This document shows, piece after piece, positions 24,765 to 34,212 of a stretch of 64,000 nt of DNA. The translations under genes were made by a program, and so were the position numbers. The notes below the pieces were generated by a model. That model was not told the DNA's origin and did no database searches. It was given only the letters and a program-made list of their open reading frames with translations. The DNA comes from Enterobacteriaceae bacterium UBA7338 (lineage in GTDB: Bacteria > Pseudomonadota > Gammaproteobacteria > Enterobacterales > Enterobacteriaceae): contig DKPJ01000012.1 in the NCBI GenBank assembly GCA_002480085.1, forward strand, positions 315,709 through 379,708. Reading direction: 5' to 3'. How positions within the stretch are numbered: position 1 is the first letter of the stretch; every line of letters begins with the position of its first letter.

Positions 24765-25730
24765 TCATTCGCCTGAGCGGGGTAAAGTGACAATCACTTC
24801 ACGCTTGCGCCAGCGTCCCCAGAGGCGGTGGCCTATGGCGGAATACATAGCGCCCGCAACCACGACAAACGCACCGAGATAACCTAAAAGGTTTAACATC
24901 GGTCTGGCGAAAACATCGGGCCAGGCCTGTGATAATAAATCCGAAAACAACAGCGTAAACAGCGGGGTAAGCGTGATTAGTGCGCTCACCTGCGCTGCCT
25001 GCCAGCGCGCCATCGCCTCTGCGAGCGCGCCGTATCCTACCAGCGTATTGAGGCCGCAGAAGATCAGGCAGGCCAGCTGCCATGAGCTAAGCTGGGCTAT
25101 CGTGCCTGGCTCCGCCAGCGGCAGCAACGCCATTGTGCATAAAGTGTACAGCAAAAAGAGGATCTGCTGCGAGGCCAACCGGCGTAATAACACCTTTTGC
25201 GCGACCCCATAGCTCACCCAGACTGCGGCGGCGCTGACGCCGAAGATCACACCCCAGGTGTAATCGGTGAGTCTGGTGAAGATCTCTATCAGGCTGGTGT
25301 TGAAAAACATCACCAGCCCGCAAAGCAGCATTATGGCCCCAATGACCTGGGTGCCGCGCATCTTCTCCTTCAGGATAAAGACGCTGGCCACCATCATGCC
25401 TACCGGTGAGAGCTGTCCAATCACCTGTGAGGCCGTCGGGGTCAAATATTGCAGAGAAGAGCTGAAGAGAATGAAATTCCCGAACAAGCCTCCGGTGGCA
25501 ATAGCGAGCAAAACCAGCCAGCGACGTTGACGGAAAATACGCATCGGTGGCAGTTTGCCTTTGATGGCCAGAATAGCGCCGAGACCTATCGCCGCCATTA
25601 AAAAGCGATAGAACACGATGGTGGGCGGTTCCATCACCTCCAGCACCTGCTTCATGGCAATGGGCAATGCACCCCAACACATGGCTGTCGTTAGCGCTAA
25701 AAGGATCCCAATGCCTGCCTGCTGCTTCAT
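24765..25730 (-). CDS. yhbE: EamA/DMT-family inner-membrane transporter YhbE
   Basis: This 321-residue protein has about ten transmembrane helices in two EamA repeats and belongs to the drug/metabolite transporter superfamily. The substrate is not known. Its place between rpmA and obgE is the conserved enterobacterial position. A terminator hairpin lies between rpmA and this gene, suggesting reduced read-through. Confidence 0.92.
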   Translation of the reverse strand: MKQQAGIGILLALTTAMCWGALPIAMKQVLEVMEPPTIVFYRFLMAAIGLGAILAIKGKLPPMRIFRQRRWLVLLAIATGGLFGNFILFSSSLQYLTPTASQVIGQLSPVGMMVASVFILKEKMRGTQVIGAIMLLCGLVMFFNTSLIEIFTRLTDYTWGVIFGVSAAAVWVSYGVAQKVLLRRLASQQILFLLYTLCTMALLPLAEPGTIAQLSSWQLACLIFCGLNTLVGYGALAEAMARWQAAQVSALITLTPLFTLLFSDLLSQAWPDVFARPMLNLLGYLGAFVVVAGAMYSAIGHRLWGRWRKREVIVTLPRSGE

Positions 25731-25770
25731 GCCCTATTCCCTGCAAATAATTTACCGGGACAGAATGTAA

Positions 25771-25798
25771 AAAGCCCCGCAACGTATTGCGGGGCTTT
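25771..25798 (-). terminator. Terminator or attenuator after rpmA
   Basis: AAAGCCCCGCAA and TTGCGGGGCTTT form a 12-bp stem with a CGTA loop, preceded on the plus strand by A residues. It ends rplU-rpmA transcripts and probably lets some continue into yhbE-obgE. Confidence 0.85.
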
Positions 25799-25823
25799 CA
25801 TCCGTTACCGGGACGCGAAAAAC

Positions 25824-26081
25824 TTATTCAGCAACGATGCTGATGAACTTACGGTTTTTCGGACCTTTAACTTCGAACTTAACTTTACCGTCAGTCAAAG
25901 CGAACAGAGTGTGGTCACGGCCGCAACCTACGTTAGAGCCAGCGTGGAATTTGGTACCACGTTGACGAACGATGATGCTGCCTGCCAGTACTGCTTCTCC
26001 GCCAAAGCGTTTTACGCCCAGACGTTTAGCTTCTGAATCGCGACCGTTACGAGTTGAGCCGCCAGCCTTTTTGTGTGCCAT
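25824..26081 (-). CDS. rpmA: 50S ribosomal protein L27
   Basis: The 85-residue basic protein begins MAHKKAGGSTRNGRDSEAKR, the L27 N-terminus that reaches the peptidyl-transferase centre. It is 20 bases after rplU, as in other Enterobacteria. Confidence 0.98.
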   Translation of the reverse strand: MAHKKAGGSTRNGRDSEAKRLGVKRFGGEAVLAGSIIVRQRGTKFHAGSNVGCGRDHTLFALTDGKVKFEVKGPKNRKFISIVAE

Positions 26082-26101
26082 TTAAATCTGCTCCCCTAGT
26101 C

Positions 26102-26413
26102 TTAAGCGCTGATGCCAGTGATTTTAACATCAGTGAACCACTGACGATGGCCCTGCTGCTTACGGTAGTGTTTACGACGACGAAACTTAACGATTTTAAC
26201 TTTCTCGCCACGACCGTGAGCAACAACTTCAGCTTTGATAACGCCGCCATCAACGAAAGGAACGCCGATTTTGACTTCTTCACCGTTTGCGACCATCAGA
26301 ACTTCAGCGAACTCAATAGTTTCGCCAGTTGCGATGTCCAGCTTTTCCAGGCGAATGGTCTGACCTTCGCTTACTCGGTGTTGTTTACCACCACTTTGGA
26401 AAACCGCGTACAT
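26102..26413 (-). CDS. rplU: 50S ribosomal protein L21
   Basis: The 103-residue protein starts MYAVFQSGGKQHRV and carries KIVKFRRRKHYRKQQGHRQ, the L21 signature. The start at 26413 follows the conserved N-terminus. It is divergent from ispB, with about 260 bp of promoter region between. Confidence 0.98.
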   Translation of the reverse strand: MYAVFQSGGKQHRVSEGQTIRLEKLDIATGETIEFAEVLMVANGEEVKIGVPFVDGGVIKAEVVAHGRGEKVKIVKFRRRKHYRKQQGHRQWFTDVKITGISA

Positions 26414-26673
26414 AAAAAACTCCGCTTCCGCGCACATCTCTCGAGTGATTCAGAGTGCGCTATAAATATTCACAATAGGGCGCGAATATTACGCAAAACG
26501 CGAGCCTTTGACAAGTGCGATCGTCAATAGACGAAGAAAAAAAACACAACGTGCATGGTGACGTTTATCTGGCGCGTTTTTTCAGTACAATCAACAATAC
26601 TATAGCTAACCCGTAACCCTTCGTTATCCCATTTTGACAGGTGATAAACAGGACTTTAAGCCCGGCTTTTGCG

Positions 26674-27645
26674 ATGAATTTAGAAAAAATCAATGAGTTA
26701 ACCGCGCAAGATATGGCGGGTGTCAATGCGACAATCCTGCAACAGCTCGACTCGGACGTACAGCTAATCAACCAGCTGGGGTATTACATTGTCAGCGGCG
26801 GCGGCAAACGTATCCGTCCGATGATCGCCGTGCTGGCTGCTCGCGCCGTCGGCTATGAGGGGAGTGCCCACGTCACTATCGCGGCGCTAATCGAATTTAT
26901 CCACACCGCGACGCTGCTCCATGACGACGTGGTGGATGAATCCGACATGCGTCGCGGCAAAGCCACCGCTAACGCGGCCTTTGGCAATGCGGCCAGCGTG
27001 CTGGTGGGCGATTTTATTTATACACGTTCCTTCCAGATGATGACCAGCCTTGGCTCGCTCAGGGTGCTGGAGGTGATGTCGGAGGCGGTAAACGTAATCG
27101 CTGAAGGCGAAGTGCTGCAGCTGATGAACGTTAACGACCCGAACATTACCGAAGAGAACTACATGCGGGTCATCTACAGCAAGACCGCACGTCTGTTCGA
27201 GGCGGCTTCCCAGTGCTCCGGCATTCTGGCGGGCTGCAGCGAGGCGCAGGAGAAGGGTCTGCAGGATTATGGCCGCTATCTGGGCACTGCCTTCCAGCTC
27301 ATTGACGACCTGCTGGACTACAGCGCCGATGGCGAAACGCTGGGGAAAAACGTCGGTGACGACCTCAACGAAGGCAAACCTACCCTGCCGCTGCTGCATG
27401 CTATGCGTCACGGTACGCCAGAGCAGGCGCAGATGATCCGCGACGCTATTGAGCAAGGTAATGGCCGTCACCTGCTGACGCCCGTGCTGGAAGCCATGGC
27501 CGCCTGCGGCTCACTGGAGTGGACGCGGCAGCGGGCAGAAGAGGAGGCGGACAAAGCCATCGCCGCGCTTCAGGTGCTGCCGGACTCCCCATGGCGTGAA
27601 GCGTTAATTGGCCTGGCGCACATCGCCGTCCAGCGCGATCGCTAA
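26674..27645 (+). CDS. ispB: Octaprenyl diphosphate synthase
   Basis: IspB makes the C40 side chain of ubiquinone and menaquinone. The 323-residue trans-prenyltransferase has the first aspartate-rich motif DDVVDESDMRRG (near 84) and the second motif DDLLDYSAD (near 211). The start at 26674 gives the E. coli-like MNLEKINELTAQDM. An inverted repeat CCCGCG/CGCGGG about 10 bases after the stop may help terminate transcription. Confidence 0.97.
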   Translation: MNLEKINELTAQDMAGVNATILQQLDSDVQLINQLGYYIVSGGGKRIRPMIAVLAARAVGYEGSAHVTIAALIEFIHTATLLHDDVVDESDMRRGKATANAAFGNAASVLVGDFIYTRSFQMMTSLGSLRVLEVMSEAVNVIAEGEVLQLMNVNDPNITEENYMRVIYSKTARLFEAASQCSGILAGCSEAQEKGLQDYGRYLGTAFQLIDDLLDYSADGETLGKNVGDDLNEGKPTLPLLHAMRHGTPEQAQMIRDAIEQGNGRHLLTPVLEAMAACGSLEWTRQRAEEEADKAIAALQVLPDSPWREALIGLAHIAVQRDR

Positions 27646-27856
27646 TCCTTATACTCCCGCGTTACGGCGCGGGAATATTCCAAAAGATTCCAATAAGCAT
27701 GTTCCAGCAAATCCAGTAATACCATGGCATTATCCCTGGCAAATTCCTAAATACGCCTCTCTTATAAGAACTTATTAGAGCTTACACTCTCTAAGGGATA
27801 TGATAGGCCCGCGCACCGTTTTAGCGCAGCGCTTATCGCAATCACAGGGAGGAAAA

Positions 27857-28141
27857 ATGGAACAGAAACTGACTGACTGGCACCCGGCCGATATTATTGC
27901 CGCGCTACGTAAGAAAGGGACCTCAATGGCGGCAGAGTCGCGTAGAAGTGGACTCAGCTCTTCAACGCTGGCGAACGTGTTAACGCGTCCGTGGCCAAAA
28001 GGAGAGCAGATCATCGCCAGGGCGATTGGAACAGATCCGTGGGTAATCTGGCCGTCGCGCTATCACGACCCCATCACTCACGAGTTTATCGATCGCGCTA
28101 AGCTGATCCGCAAGGAGCGAGACAAACAGCCCAAAGCGTAA
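27857..28141 (+). CDS. sfsB: Ner-like DNA-binding regulator SfsB (Nlp)
   Basis: This 94-residue helix-turn-helix protein resembles the phage Mu Ner repressor. The segments DWHPADIIAALRKKGTSMA and SSSTLANVLTRPWPKGEQI match E. coli SfsB (Nlp), linked to maltose gene expression. The start at 27857 has AGGGAGG before it. The 210 bp upstream holds its promoter. It is convergent with murA. Confidence 0.93.
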   Translation: MEQKLTDWHPADIIAALRKKGTSMAAESRRSGLSSSTLANVLTRPWPKGEQIIARAIGTDPWVIWPSRYHDPITHEFIDRAKLIRKERDKQPKA

Positions 28142-28164
28142 CGAGAGTTAACCCGGCAAGCCAA

Positions 28165-28189
28165 CCCCCTTCTCCTGACGGCAAGGGGG
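28165..28189. terminator. Terminator-like hairpin between sfsB and murA
   Basis: CCCCCTT and AAGGGGG form a stem with an 11-base loop between convergent genes. The following T content is low, so efficiency is uncertain. Confidence 0.45.
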
Positions 28190-28213
28190 CTGCCTTCCAT
28201 TAAGCCTGAAGCC

Positions 28214-29473
28214 TTACTCGCCTTTCACGCGTTCGATGTTCGCGCCCAGCGCCCGCAGCTTGTTCTCAATGGTTTCATACCCACGATCGATATGGTAGAT
28301 ACGCTCAACGATGGTGGTCCCTTCCGCGATACAGCCCGCCAGCACCAGGCTTGCAGAAGCACGCAGATCGGTTGCCATCACCTGGGCACCGGAGAGTTTT
28401 TCCACGCCGTGACAGATAGCGGTATTGCTCTCGATCTCCGCGTGTGCGCCCATACGGATCAGCTCCGGAATGTGCATGAAGCGGTTCTCGAAGATGGTTT
28501 CCGTCACGACGCCGGTCCCTTCCGCCACCAGGTTCAGCAGCGTAAACTGCGCCTGCATGTCGGTGGGGAACGCCGGGTGCGGCGCGGTGCGCACGTTAAC
28601 CGCTTTCGGGCGCTTGCCGTGCATGTCGAGGCTGATCCAGTCCTCGCCCAGCTCAATGTCCGCGCCTGCTTCGCGCAGCTTGGCCAGTACCGCATCCAGC
28701 GTGTCCGGCTGAGCTTTACGGCAGACAATTTTGCCGCCGGAGATGGCCGCTGCCACCAGGAAGGTCCCGGTTTCGATACGGTCAGGCAGCACGCTATAGA
28801 CACCGCCGCCCAGGCGCTCAACGCCCTGAATGGTGATGCTGTCGGTACCCATGCCGGTGATCTTCGCCCCCAGGGTGTTGAGGAAGTTTGCCGTATCGAC
28901 AATCTCCGGCTCGCGGGCGGCGTTTTCGATAATGGTTGTGCCTTCGGCCAGCGTCGCCGCCGACATGATGGTGACGGTCGCGCCAACGCTGACCTTATCC
29001 ATCACGATATGCGCCCCTTTCAGGCGACCGTTAACGGAAGCTTTAACGTAGCCCTCTTCCAGCTTGATCTCCGCACCCAGCTGCTCCAGGCCGCTGATAT
29101 GCAGATCCACCGGACGAGCGCCGATAGCGCAGCCGCCCGGCAGGGAGACTTCACCCTTGCCAAAACGCGCCACCAGCGGACCCAGCGCCCAAATGGAGGC
29201 GCGCATGGTCTTCACCAGCTCATAGGGAGCGCGATAGATATTAACCCCGCGGCCATCCATCCAGACGGAACCGTTGCGCTCGACCTTCATGCCAAGCTGG
29301 CTCAGCAGCTTCATGGTGGTATCGATATCTTTCAGTTTCGGAACGTTACGAATTTCGACAGGCTCTTCTGCCAGCAGGGCGGCAAAAAGAATTGGCAACG
29401 CTGCGTTTTTCGCTCCTGAAATTGTCACTTCGCCCTGAAGCCGGGTCGGCCCCTGTACACGAAACTTATCCAT
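28214..29473 (-). CDS. murA: UDP-N-acetylglucosamine 1-carboxyvinyltransferase
   Basis: MurA catalyses the first committed step of peptidoglycan synthesis, moving enolpyruvate from PEP to UDP-GlcNAc. The 419-residue length equals E. coli. Lys22 is in ISGAKNAALP. The fosfomycin-reactive Cys115 is present in GGCAIGARP, so no intrinsic Cys-to-Asp resistance is seen. The C-terminal RVKGE is conserved. It follows ibaG. Confidence 0.98.
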   Translation of the reverse strand: MDKFRVQGPTRLQGEVTISGAKNAALPILFAALLAEEPVEIRNVPKLKDIDTTMKLLSQLGMKVERNGSVWMDGRGVNIYRAPYELVKTMRASIWALGPLVARFGKGEVSLPGGCAIGARPVDLHISGLEQLGAEIKLEEGYVKASVNGRLKGAHIVMDKVSVGATVTIMSAATLAEGTTIIENAAREPEIVDTANFLNTLGAKITGMGTDSITIQGVERLGGGVYSVLPDRIETGTFLVAAAISGGKIVCRKAQPDTLDAVLAKLREAGADIELGEDWISLDMHGKRPKAVNVRTAPHPAFPTDMQAQFTLLNLVAEGTGVVTETIFENRFMHIPELIRMGAHAEIESNTAICHGVEKLSGAQVMATDLRASASLVLAGCIAEGTTIVERIYHIDRGYETIENKLRALGANIERVKGE

Positions 29474-29526
29474 TCATCTCTTCTCTGTTAAGAATTCATA
29501 CGTACTGCCGGTCAATGACCGTCAGC

Positions 29527-29781
29527 TCAAAAACCGTTTAGTTTACGATCGCGCGCCCACTCGGCAGGCGTATAGGCTTTGATCGACAGGGCGTGGATGC
29601 GGTTGTCCGCGATATACTCCATCAGCGGGGCATAGACGGCCTGCTGCTTCTTCACGCGACTCATGTCGGCAAAAATTTCACCCACCGCAATAACCTGAAA
29701 GTGACTGCCATCGCCGCTAACGTGGGCTTCCTGAAGGGAGAGTGCGTTCATCAGCACGGTCTGGATTTCATGATTTTCCAT
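29527..29781 (-). CDS. ibaG: BolA-family protein IbaG
   Basis: This 84-residue BolA-like protein acts with monothiol glutaredoxin in iron-sulfur handling and acid tolerance. It has the family core VSGDGSHFQVIAVGEIF, a conserved His, and the terminal AYTPAEWARDRKLNGF. It lies directly upstream of murA. Confidence 0.96.
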   Translation of the reverse strand: MENHEIQTVLMNALSLQEAHVSGDGSHFQVIAVGEIFADMSRVKKQQAVYAPLMEYIADNRIHALSIKAYTPAEWARDRKLNGF

Positions 29782-29851
29782 GGGCTTTAATTCATCTGGT
29801 AGTGAAAACAGTCCAACATCTTAGAGGAAAGTGGCGCTGTCTTAAATAAGC

Positions 29852-29882
29852 AAAAAGCCTCGCTTGTCAATCAAGCGAGGCT
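29852..29882 (-). terminator. Rho-independent terminator of the mla operon
   Basis: AGCCTCGCTTG and CAAGCGAGGCT form an 11-bp stem around a five-base loop. On the minus strand it is followed by TTTTT. It lies just after the mlaB stop. Confidence 0.9.
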
Positions 29883-29906
29883 ATGAGTAGTAACGTACTG
29901 AAAATA

Positions 29907-30200
29907 TTAGTGTGGCAGCGCATCGGCGGGAAGGTTATAGAGCTGCGCCAGAGTGCGAACCTTGTCGCTGACGCCCTCCAGCACCACCGGGCGCCCCTGT
30001 TTTCTGGCAAAGGCCACCAGGTGAACCAGCAGGGCAACCCCGGCGGTATCAACGCGAGCGACGCCGGTCAGGTCGATCACGTCAACGCCGTTCAGCGCCT
30101 GCGCCCTCGCCTCCCACAGCTCATTTAGCACGTCCTGATCCAGCTCTCCCTCGAGAGCCAGCCGTTCGCCATCACGCGTCCAGCGTAGCTGGTCAGCCAT
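29907..30200 (-). CDS. mlaB: MlaB, STAS-domain subunit of the phospholipid ABC complex
   Basis: The 97-residue cytoplasmic STAS protein stabilises the MlaFEDB inner-membrane complex. The ALEGELDQDVL and RVDTAGVALLVHL segments are diagnostic; the Thr of RVDT is the functionally important residue in E. coli. Its ATG overlaps the mlaC TAA by one base. Confidence 0.95.
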   Translation of the reverse strand: MADQLRWTRDGERLALEGELDQDVLNELWEARAQALNGVDVIDLTGVARVDTAGVALLVHLVAFARKQGRPVVLEGVSDKVRTLAQLYNLPADALPH

Positions 30201-30835
30201 TATTTCTTCTCGTCCAGGGTGATTTTCTGCTGGGAGATCGATTTCAGCTGCGCGGTCAGACCCTCGATGCCTTTGGTACGCAGCAGGTCGCTCCACTCGT
30301 TCTGTTTAGTGGTGATCATGCTGATGCCTTCGGCAATCATGTCATAGGCCTGCCAGTTACCGGTCTGGCTGTTCTTACGCCACTGGAAGTCCAGGCGTAC
30401 CGGCGGACGGCCGTTTGGATCGTTGATAGTGACGCGGATCGGCACGATGGAGGCGTTGCCCAGCGGCTTCTCAGGCGCAATCTGGTAGGTCTGGCCGTTA
30501 TACATCGCCAGCGCCTGGCCGTAGGCCTGCTTCAGGTATTCGCGGAACGCGGCAAAGTAGGCATCACGCTGCGCCGGGGTTGCCTCTTTGTAATAGCGGC
30601 CCAGCACCAGCGCCCCCGCATATTTTACCTGCACATAGGGCAGCAGCTCTTGATCGACAACGTCGCGCAGGTAGTCAGGGTTAGCGCGGATTTTTGGCTG
30701 TTCGGTTTTAAGGCGATCGAAGGTCTTTTGCGCCGCTTCCTGCATCAGCTTGTACGGGTTGCTCTGGTCGGCGGCGGTCGCTGCCGTCAGCGGAGCGATA
30801 GCCAGTACGGCAATCATTAACAGTCGTTTAAACAT
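30200..30835 (-). CDS. mlaC: MlaC, periplasmic phospholipid shuttle
   Basis: The 211-residue protein carries phospholipid between the outer-membrane MlaA complex and MlaFEDB to maintain outer-membrane asymmetry. A signal peptide ends at about residue 21 (LTAATAA). The body follows E. coli MlaC with NPDYLRDVVDQELLPYVQVKY and LDFQWRKNSQTGNWQAYDM. Confidence 0.97.
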   Translation of the reverse strand: MFKRLLMIAVLAIAPLTAATAADQSNPYKLMQEAAQKTFDRLKTEQPKIRANPDYLRDVVDQELLPYVQVKYAGALVLGRYYKEATPAQRDAYFAAFREYLKQAYGQALAMYNGQTYQIAPEKPLGNASIVPIRVTINDPNGRPPVRLDFQWRKNSQTGNWQAYDMIAEGISMITTKQNEWSDLLRTKGIEGLTAQLKSISQQKITLDEKK

Positions 30836-30848
30836 GCGTCACTTCTCC

Positions 30849-31403
30849 TCATGGATTCGTCGGGGTGGCGGACGGTGCAACGTCAGTATCGGCAGCGCCC
30901 GGCGCTGGCGCATCACCTGAACTCTTATTGTCGCTACCTTTGCTGTTGTAAAGGAATTGTCCGATCAGGTCCTCAAGTACCATTGCAGACTTGGTGTCCT
31001 GAATGGTGCTGCCGTCTTTAAGCATAGAACTTCCCAGCTCGGGATCGTCAAACCCGACGTTGAGCGCCAGGTACTGCTCGCCCAACAGGCCAGAGGTGCG
31101 AATCGCCAGCGAGCTGGTATCGGGGATCTGGTTATAACGCTCTTCGATATCCAGCGACACCCGCGGCAGATAGGTTTTTGGATCCAGCTCGATATCGGCT
31201 ACGCGCCCAACCACGACGCCGCCAATGCGCACCGGCGAGTGAACCTTCACGCCGCCGATGTTATCGAAGGTGGCGGTCACGCGGTAGGTCGGCTCCGTGC
31301 GCATAGAGGCAACGTCCGCCGCCTTCAGGCAGATAAAGAGCGCCGCCAGCAGGGCAATCAGAAGAAAAATACCCACCCAAATTTCTGTTTTTTTCGTTTG
31401 CAT
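30849..31403 (-). CDS. mlaD: MlaD, MCE-domain membrane protein
   Basis: This 184-residue bitopic protein forms the hexameric MCE ring of the Mla complex. It has one N-terminal transmembrane helix (about 7-27), the MCE core (FDNIGGVKVHSPVRIGGVVVG) and an Ala/Pro-rich C-terminal tail. Spacing to mlaC and mlaE is short. Confidence 0.97.
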   Translation of the reverse strand: MQTKKTEIWVGIFLLIALLAALFICLKAADVASMRTEPTYRVTATFDNIGGVKVHSPVRIGGVVVGRVADIELDPKTYLPRVSLDIEERYNQIPDTSSLAIRTSGLLGEQYLALNVGFDDPELGSSMLKDGSTIQDTKSAMVLEDLIGQFLYNSKGSDNKSSGDAPAPGAADTDVAPSATPTNP

Positions 31404-31407
31404 CTAC

Positions 31408-32190
31408 TCAGTTCCCAAACATCAGAGCGGTGAGCACAAAATCGAGACCGAGAATGGTCAACGATGAGTGCACAACGGTACGTGTGGTGGCCCGGCTAAT
31501 CCCTGCCGAAGTGGGGATCGCGTCATAACCATTGAACAGCGCGATCCAGGTAACGGTAATAGCGAACACCACGCTTTTGATCAGGCAGTTCACCAGATCG
31601 AGGCGCAGATCGACGGCATTTTGCATCGCCGTCCAGAAGAAACCGGCATCGATGCCTTTCCAGTTCACGCCCACCAGCGAGCCGCCCCAGATGCCGACCG
31701 CGACAAACATGATCGTCAGCAGCGGCAGCGAGATCACCCCCGCCCAGAAGCGTGGCGAAATCACCCGGCGCAGCGGATCCACCGCCATCATCTCCATGCT
31801 GGAGATCTGTTCGGTAGCGCGCATCAGGCCGATTTCGGCGGTCAGCGCCGATCCTGCCCGTCCGGCGAACAGCAGGGCGGCAACCACCGGTCCCAGCTCG
31901 CGCAGCAGCGACAGCGCCACCAGCATGCCGAGGCTGGTTTCGGCGCTGTAGGTGGTGAGCACCAGGTAACCCTGCAGCCCCAGCACCATGCCGATGAACA
32001 CCCCGGAGACGAGGATGATGAGCATCGAGAGCACGCCCACGTTATAGAGCTGGCGAACCAGCAGCGGCGCGTGCTTGCGAAACTCGGGCTTGCCGATCAG
32101 CGCATTGAATAACATCAACCCGGCGCGCCCGAACGTCGCGATCGTTTTGATCCCGCGATGCCCAAGCGATGCCAGTGCATTTAACAGCAT
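31408..32190 (-). CDS. mlaE: MlaE, ABC permease for phospholipid transport
   Basis: The 260-residue inner-membrane permease has about five to six helices and the conserved segments LLFAGRAGSALTAEIGLMRATEQI and ISMEMMAVDP-type coupling region (SSMEMMAVDPLRRV). It is the membrane core of MlaFEDB. Confidence 0.97.
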   Translation of the reverse strand: MLLNALASLGHRGIKTIATFGRAGLMLFNALIGKPEFRKHAPLLVRQLYNVGVLSMLIILVSGVFIGMVLGLQGYLVLTTYSAETSLGMLVALSLLRELGPVVAALLFAGRAGSALTAEIGLMRATEQISSMEMMAVDPLRRVISPRFWAGVISLPLLTIMFVAVGIWGGSLVGVNWKGIDAGFFWTAMQNAVDLRLDLVNCLIKSVVFAITVTWIALFNGYDAIPTSAGISRATTRTVVHSSLTILGLDFVLTALMFGN

Positions 32191-32197
32191 GAGTGGC

Positions 32198-33010
32198 TTA
32201 GCTCCCTGTTCCTAGTAAATCGTGAAGATAGTCACCCGCCGGATAGCGGAACGGCACCGGGCCATCCGCAATGCCGTCAAGGAACTGGCGGACCCGGGGA
32301 TCGGCATTCTCCTGAAGCCCCTGGGCGCTGCCGTGGGCGACGATCTTTTTGTCGGCCACGATATAGGCGTAGTCGGCAATACTCAATACCTCGGGCACGT
32401 CGTGGGAGACCACAATGCAGGTGACCCCCAGCGCGCTGTTCAGCTCTGAGATGAGCTTGACCAGTACCCCCATGGTGATGGGATCCTGGCCGACAAAAGG
32501 CTCATCAAACATGATCAGATCCGGCTCGAGGGCAATCGCCCGCGCCAGCGCCGCACGACGGGCCATGCCGCCGGATAGCTCGGACGGCATCAGCTTTGCT
32601 GCGCCGCGCAGGCCAACGGCCTCCAGCTTCATCATTACCGTGCTCTTCAGCAGCGCCGGCGGCAGATGCGTGTGCTCACGCAGCGGATAGGCCACGTTAT
32701 CAAACACGGTCATGTCGGTGAACAGCGCCCCGGACTGGAACAGCATGCTCATGCGCTTGCGCACGGTGTAGAGGCGGGAGCGCGACATCGCCGGTACGTT
32801 TTCGCCATCGAAGAGGATCTCACCGGTGTCCGGTGGGATCTGCCCGCCGATCAGGCGCAGCAGCGTGGTTTTACCGATCCCTGATGGTCCCATGATCGCG
32901 GTGATCTTTCCGCGCGGCACCGTCAGCGTAATATTGTCGAAGATACACCGATTGCCACGGGAGAAGCTGACGCCACGGACATCGACTAAATTCGCCATCG
33001 TCTGGCTCAT
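32198..33010 (-). CDS. mlaF: MlaF, ABC ATPase for phospholipid transport
   Basis: The 270-residue ATPase has Walker A GPSGIGKTT, ABC signature LSGGMARR, Walker B LIMFDEPF and the switch His in VVSHD. It is the first gene of mlaFEDCB. The 223-bp gap to divergent yrbG holds both promoters and an imperfect hairpin around 33035-33065. Confidence 0.97.
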   Translation of the reverse strand: MSQTMANLVDVRGVSFSRGNRCIFDNITLTVPRGKITAIMGPSGIGKTTLLRLIGGQIPPDTGEILFDGENVPAMSRSRLYTVRKRMSMLFQSGALFTDMTVFDNVAYPLREHTHLPPALLKSTVMMKLEAVGLRGAAKLMPSELSGGMARRAALARAIALEPDLIMFDEPFVGQDPITMGVLVKLISELNSALGVTCIVVSHDVPEVLSIADYAYIVADKKIVAHGSAQGLQENADPRVRQFLDGIADGPVPFRYPAGDYLHDLLGTGS

Positions 33011-33233
33011 TTACTTTTCCTTCTGCCTTATTAGGTGTAACCAGGGCGCGTCATTACGCCTGGTCACGATATTTTTACAGAATATTGTGCGCATAGGTTA
33101 GCTAAAGCTGGCATTTGTTTTACTTTTAAGCCGCTTAAAGTCAAAATCAGGACTCGCTGTGTCCACCGATCCTCTCTTCGCCTGGCGATCGCTGACTGCG
33201 GACCGGCGATTATACCTGAAGAAAGGACTTTAG

Positions 33234-34199
33234 ATGCTTTTAGCGATGGCGCTGTTAATTATTGGTTTACTTTTGGTGGTCTACAGTGCCGATCGTCTGG
33301 TGTTTGCCGCGTCTATTCTCTGCCGTAGCATTGGGATCCCGCCGCTGATCATCGGCATGACGGTGGTTACCATCGGCACCTCCCTGCCTGAAATCATTGT
33401 CTCGATGGCCGCCTCCCTGCACGGACAGATGGATCTGGCTATTGGTACGGCGCTGGGATCTAACATCGTCAATATACTGTTGATCCTCGGCTTAGCCGCC
33501 CTGTTCCATCCATTTACCGTGCATTCTGATATTCTGCGCCGCGAATTACCGCTAATGTTGATCGTCAGCGCCCTCGCTGGCGTGGTGCTGTACGATGGTC
33601 AGCTCACGCGGGCGGACGGCCTCTTTTTACTGCTGTTAGCCGTGCTCTGGCTGGTATTCATTGTTAAGATTGGCCGCCAGGGCAACGATAGCCTGACCCG
33701 GGAGCAGCTGGCGGAGCTGCCCCGTGAGGGTAGCCTGTCGGTGGCGTTTCTCTGGCTGGGGGTCGCGCTGATCGTCATGCCGATGGCGACCCGGATGGTG
33801 ATTGATAACGCCACGGTGCTGGCTAACGTGCTGGGAATGAGCGAGCTGACCATCGGCCTGACGGTGATTGCCATTGGAACCAGCCTGCCGGAGCTGGCTA
33901 CCGCTATCGCTGGGGCACGTAAAGGTGAAGATGATATCGCCATCGGTAATATTATTGGCTCCAGCATTATTAATATCGCCATTGTGCTGGGCCTGCCCGC
34001 GCTGATTGTTCCCGGCTCCTTTAACCCGCTGGCCTTTACGCGCGACTACGGCGTGATGCTGGCGGTCAGCGTTATCTTCGCCCTGCAGTGCTGGCGTCGG
34101 CAGAGCCAGACGGGCAGAGGCGCAGGCGCGCTGTTACTTGGCGGTTTTATCATATGGATGGCGATGCTCTACTGGCTGTCGCCGTATATTACTGGATAA
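33234..34199 (+). CDS. yrbG: Calcium/sodium:cation antiporter family protein YrbG
   Basis: The 321-residue protein has about ten helices and two inverted CaCA repeats, each with GTSLPE (in VTIGTSLPEI and IAIGTSLPEL) and GSNIVN/GSSIIN-type motifs. The transported ion in Enterobacteria is not firmly known. It starts the yrbG-kdsD-kdsC-lptCAB cluster. Confidence 0.93.
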   Translation: MLLAMALLIIGLLLVVYSADRLVFAASILCRSIGIPPLIIGMTVVTIGTSLPEIIVSMAASLHGQMDLAIGTALGSNIVNILLILGLAALFHPFTVHSDILRRELPLMLIVSALAGVVLYDGQLTRADGLFLLLLAVLWLVFIVKIGRQGNDSLTREQLAELPREGSLSVAFLWLGVALIVMPMATRMVIDNATVLANVLGMSELTIGLTVIAIGTSLPELATAIAGARKGEDDIAIGNIIGSSIINIAIVLGLPALIVPGSFNPLAFTRDYGVMLAVSVIFALQCWRRQSQTGRGAGALLLGGFIIWMAMLYWLSPYITG

Positions 34200-34212
34200 T
34201 CGGAAACCTATT

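Noticed and set aside
23538..24776. Long open frame antisense to obgE
   Set aside because: It mirrors a conserved essential gene on the other strand, has no ribosome binding site and no recognisable domain; high GC explains it.
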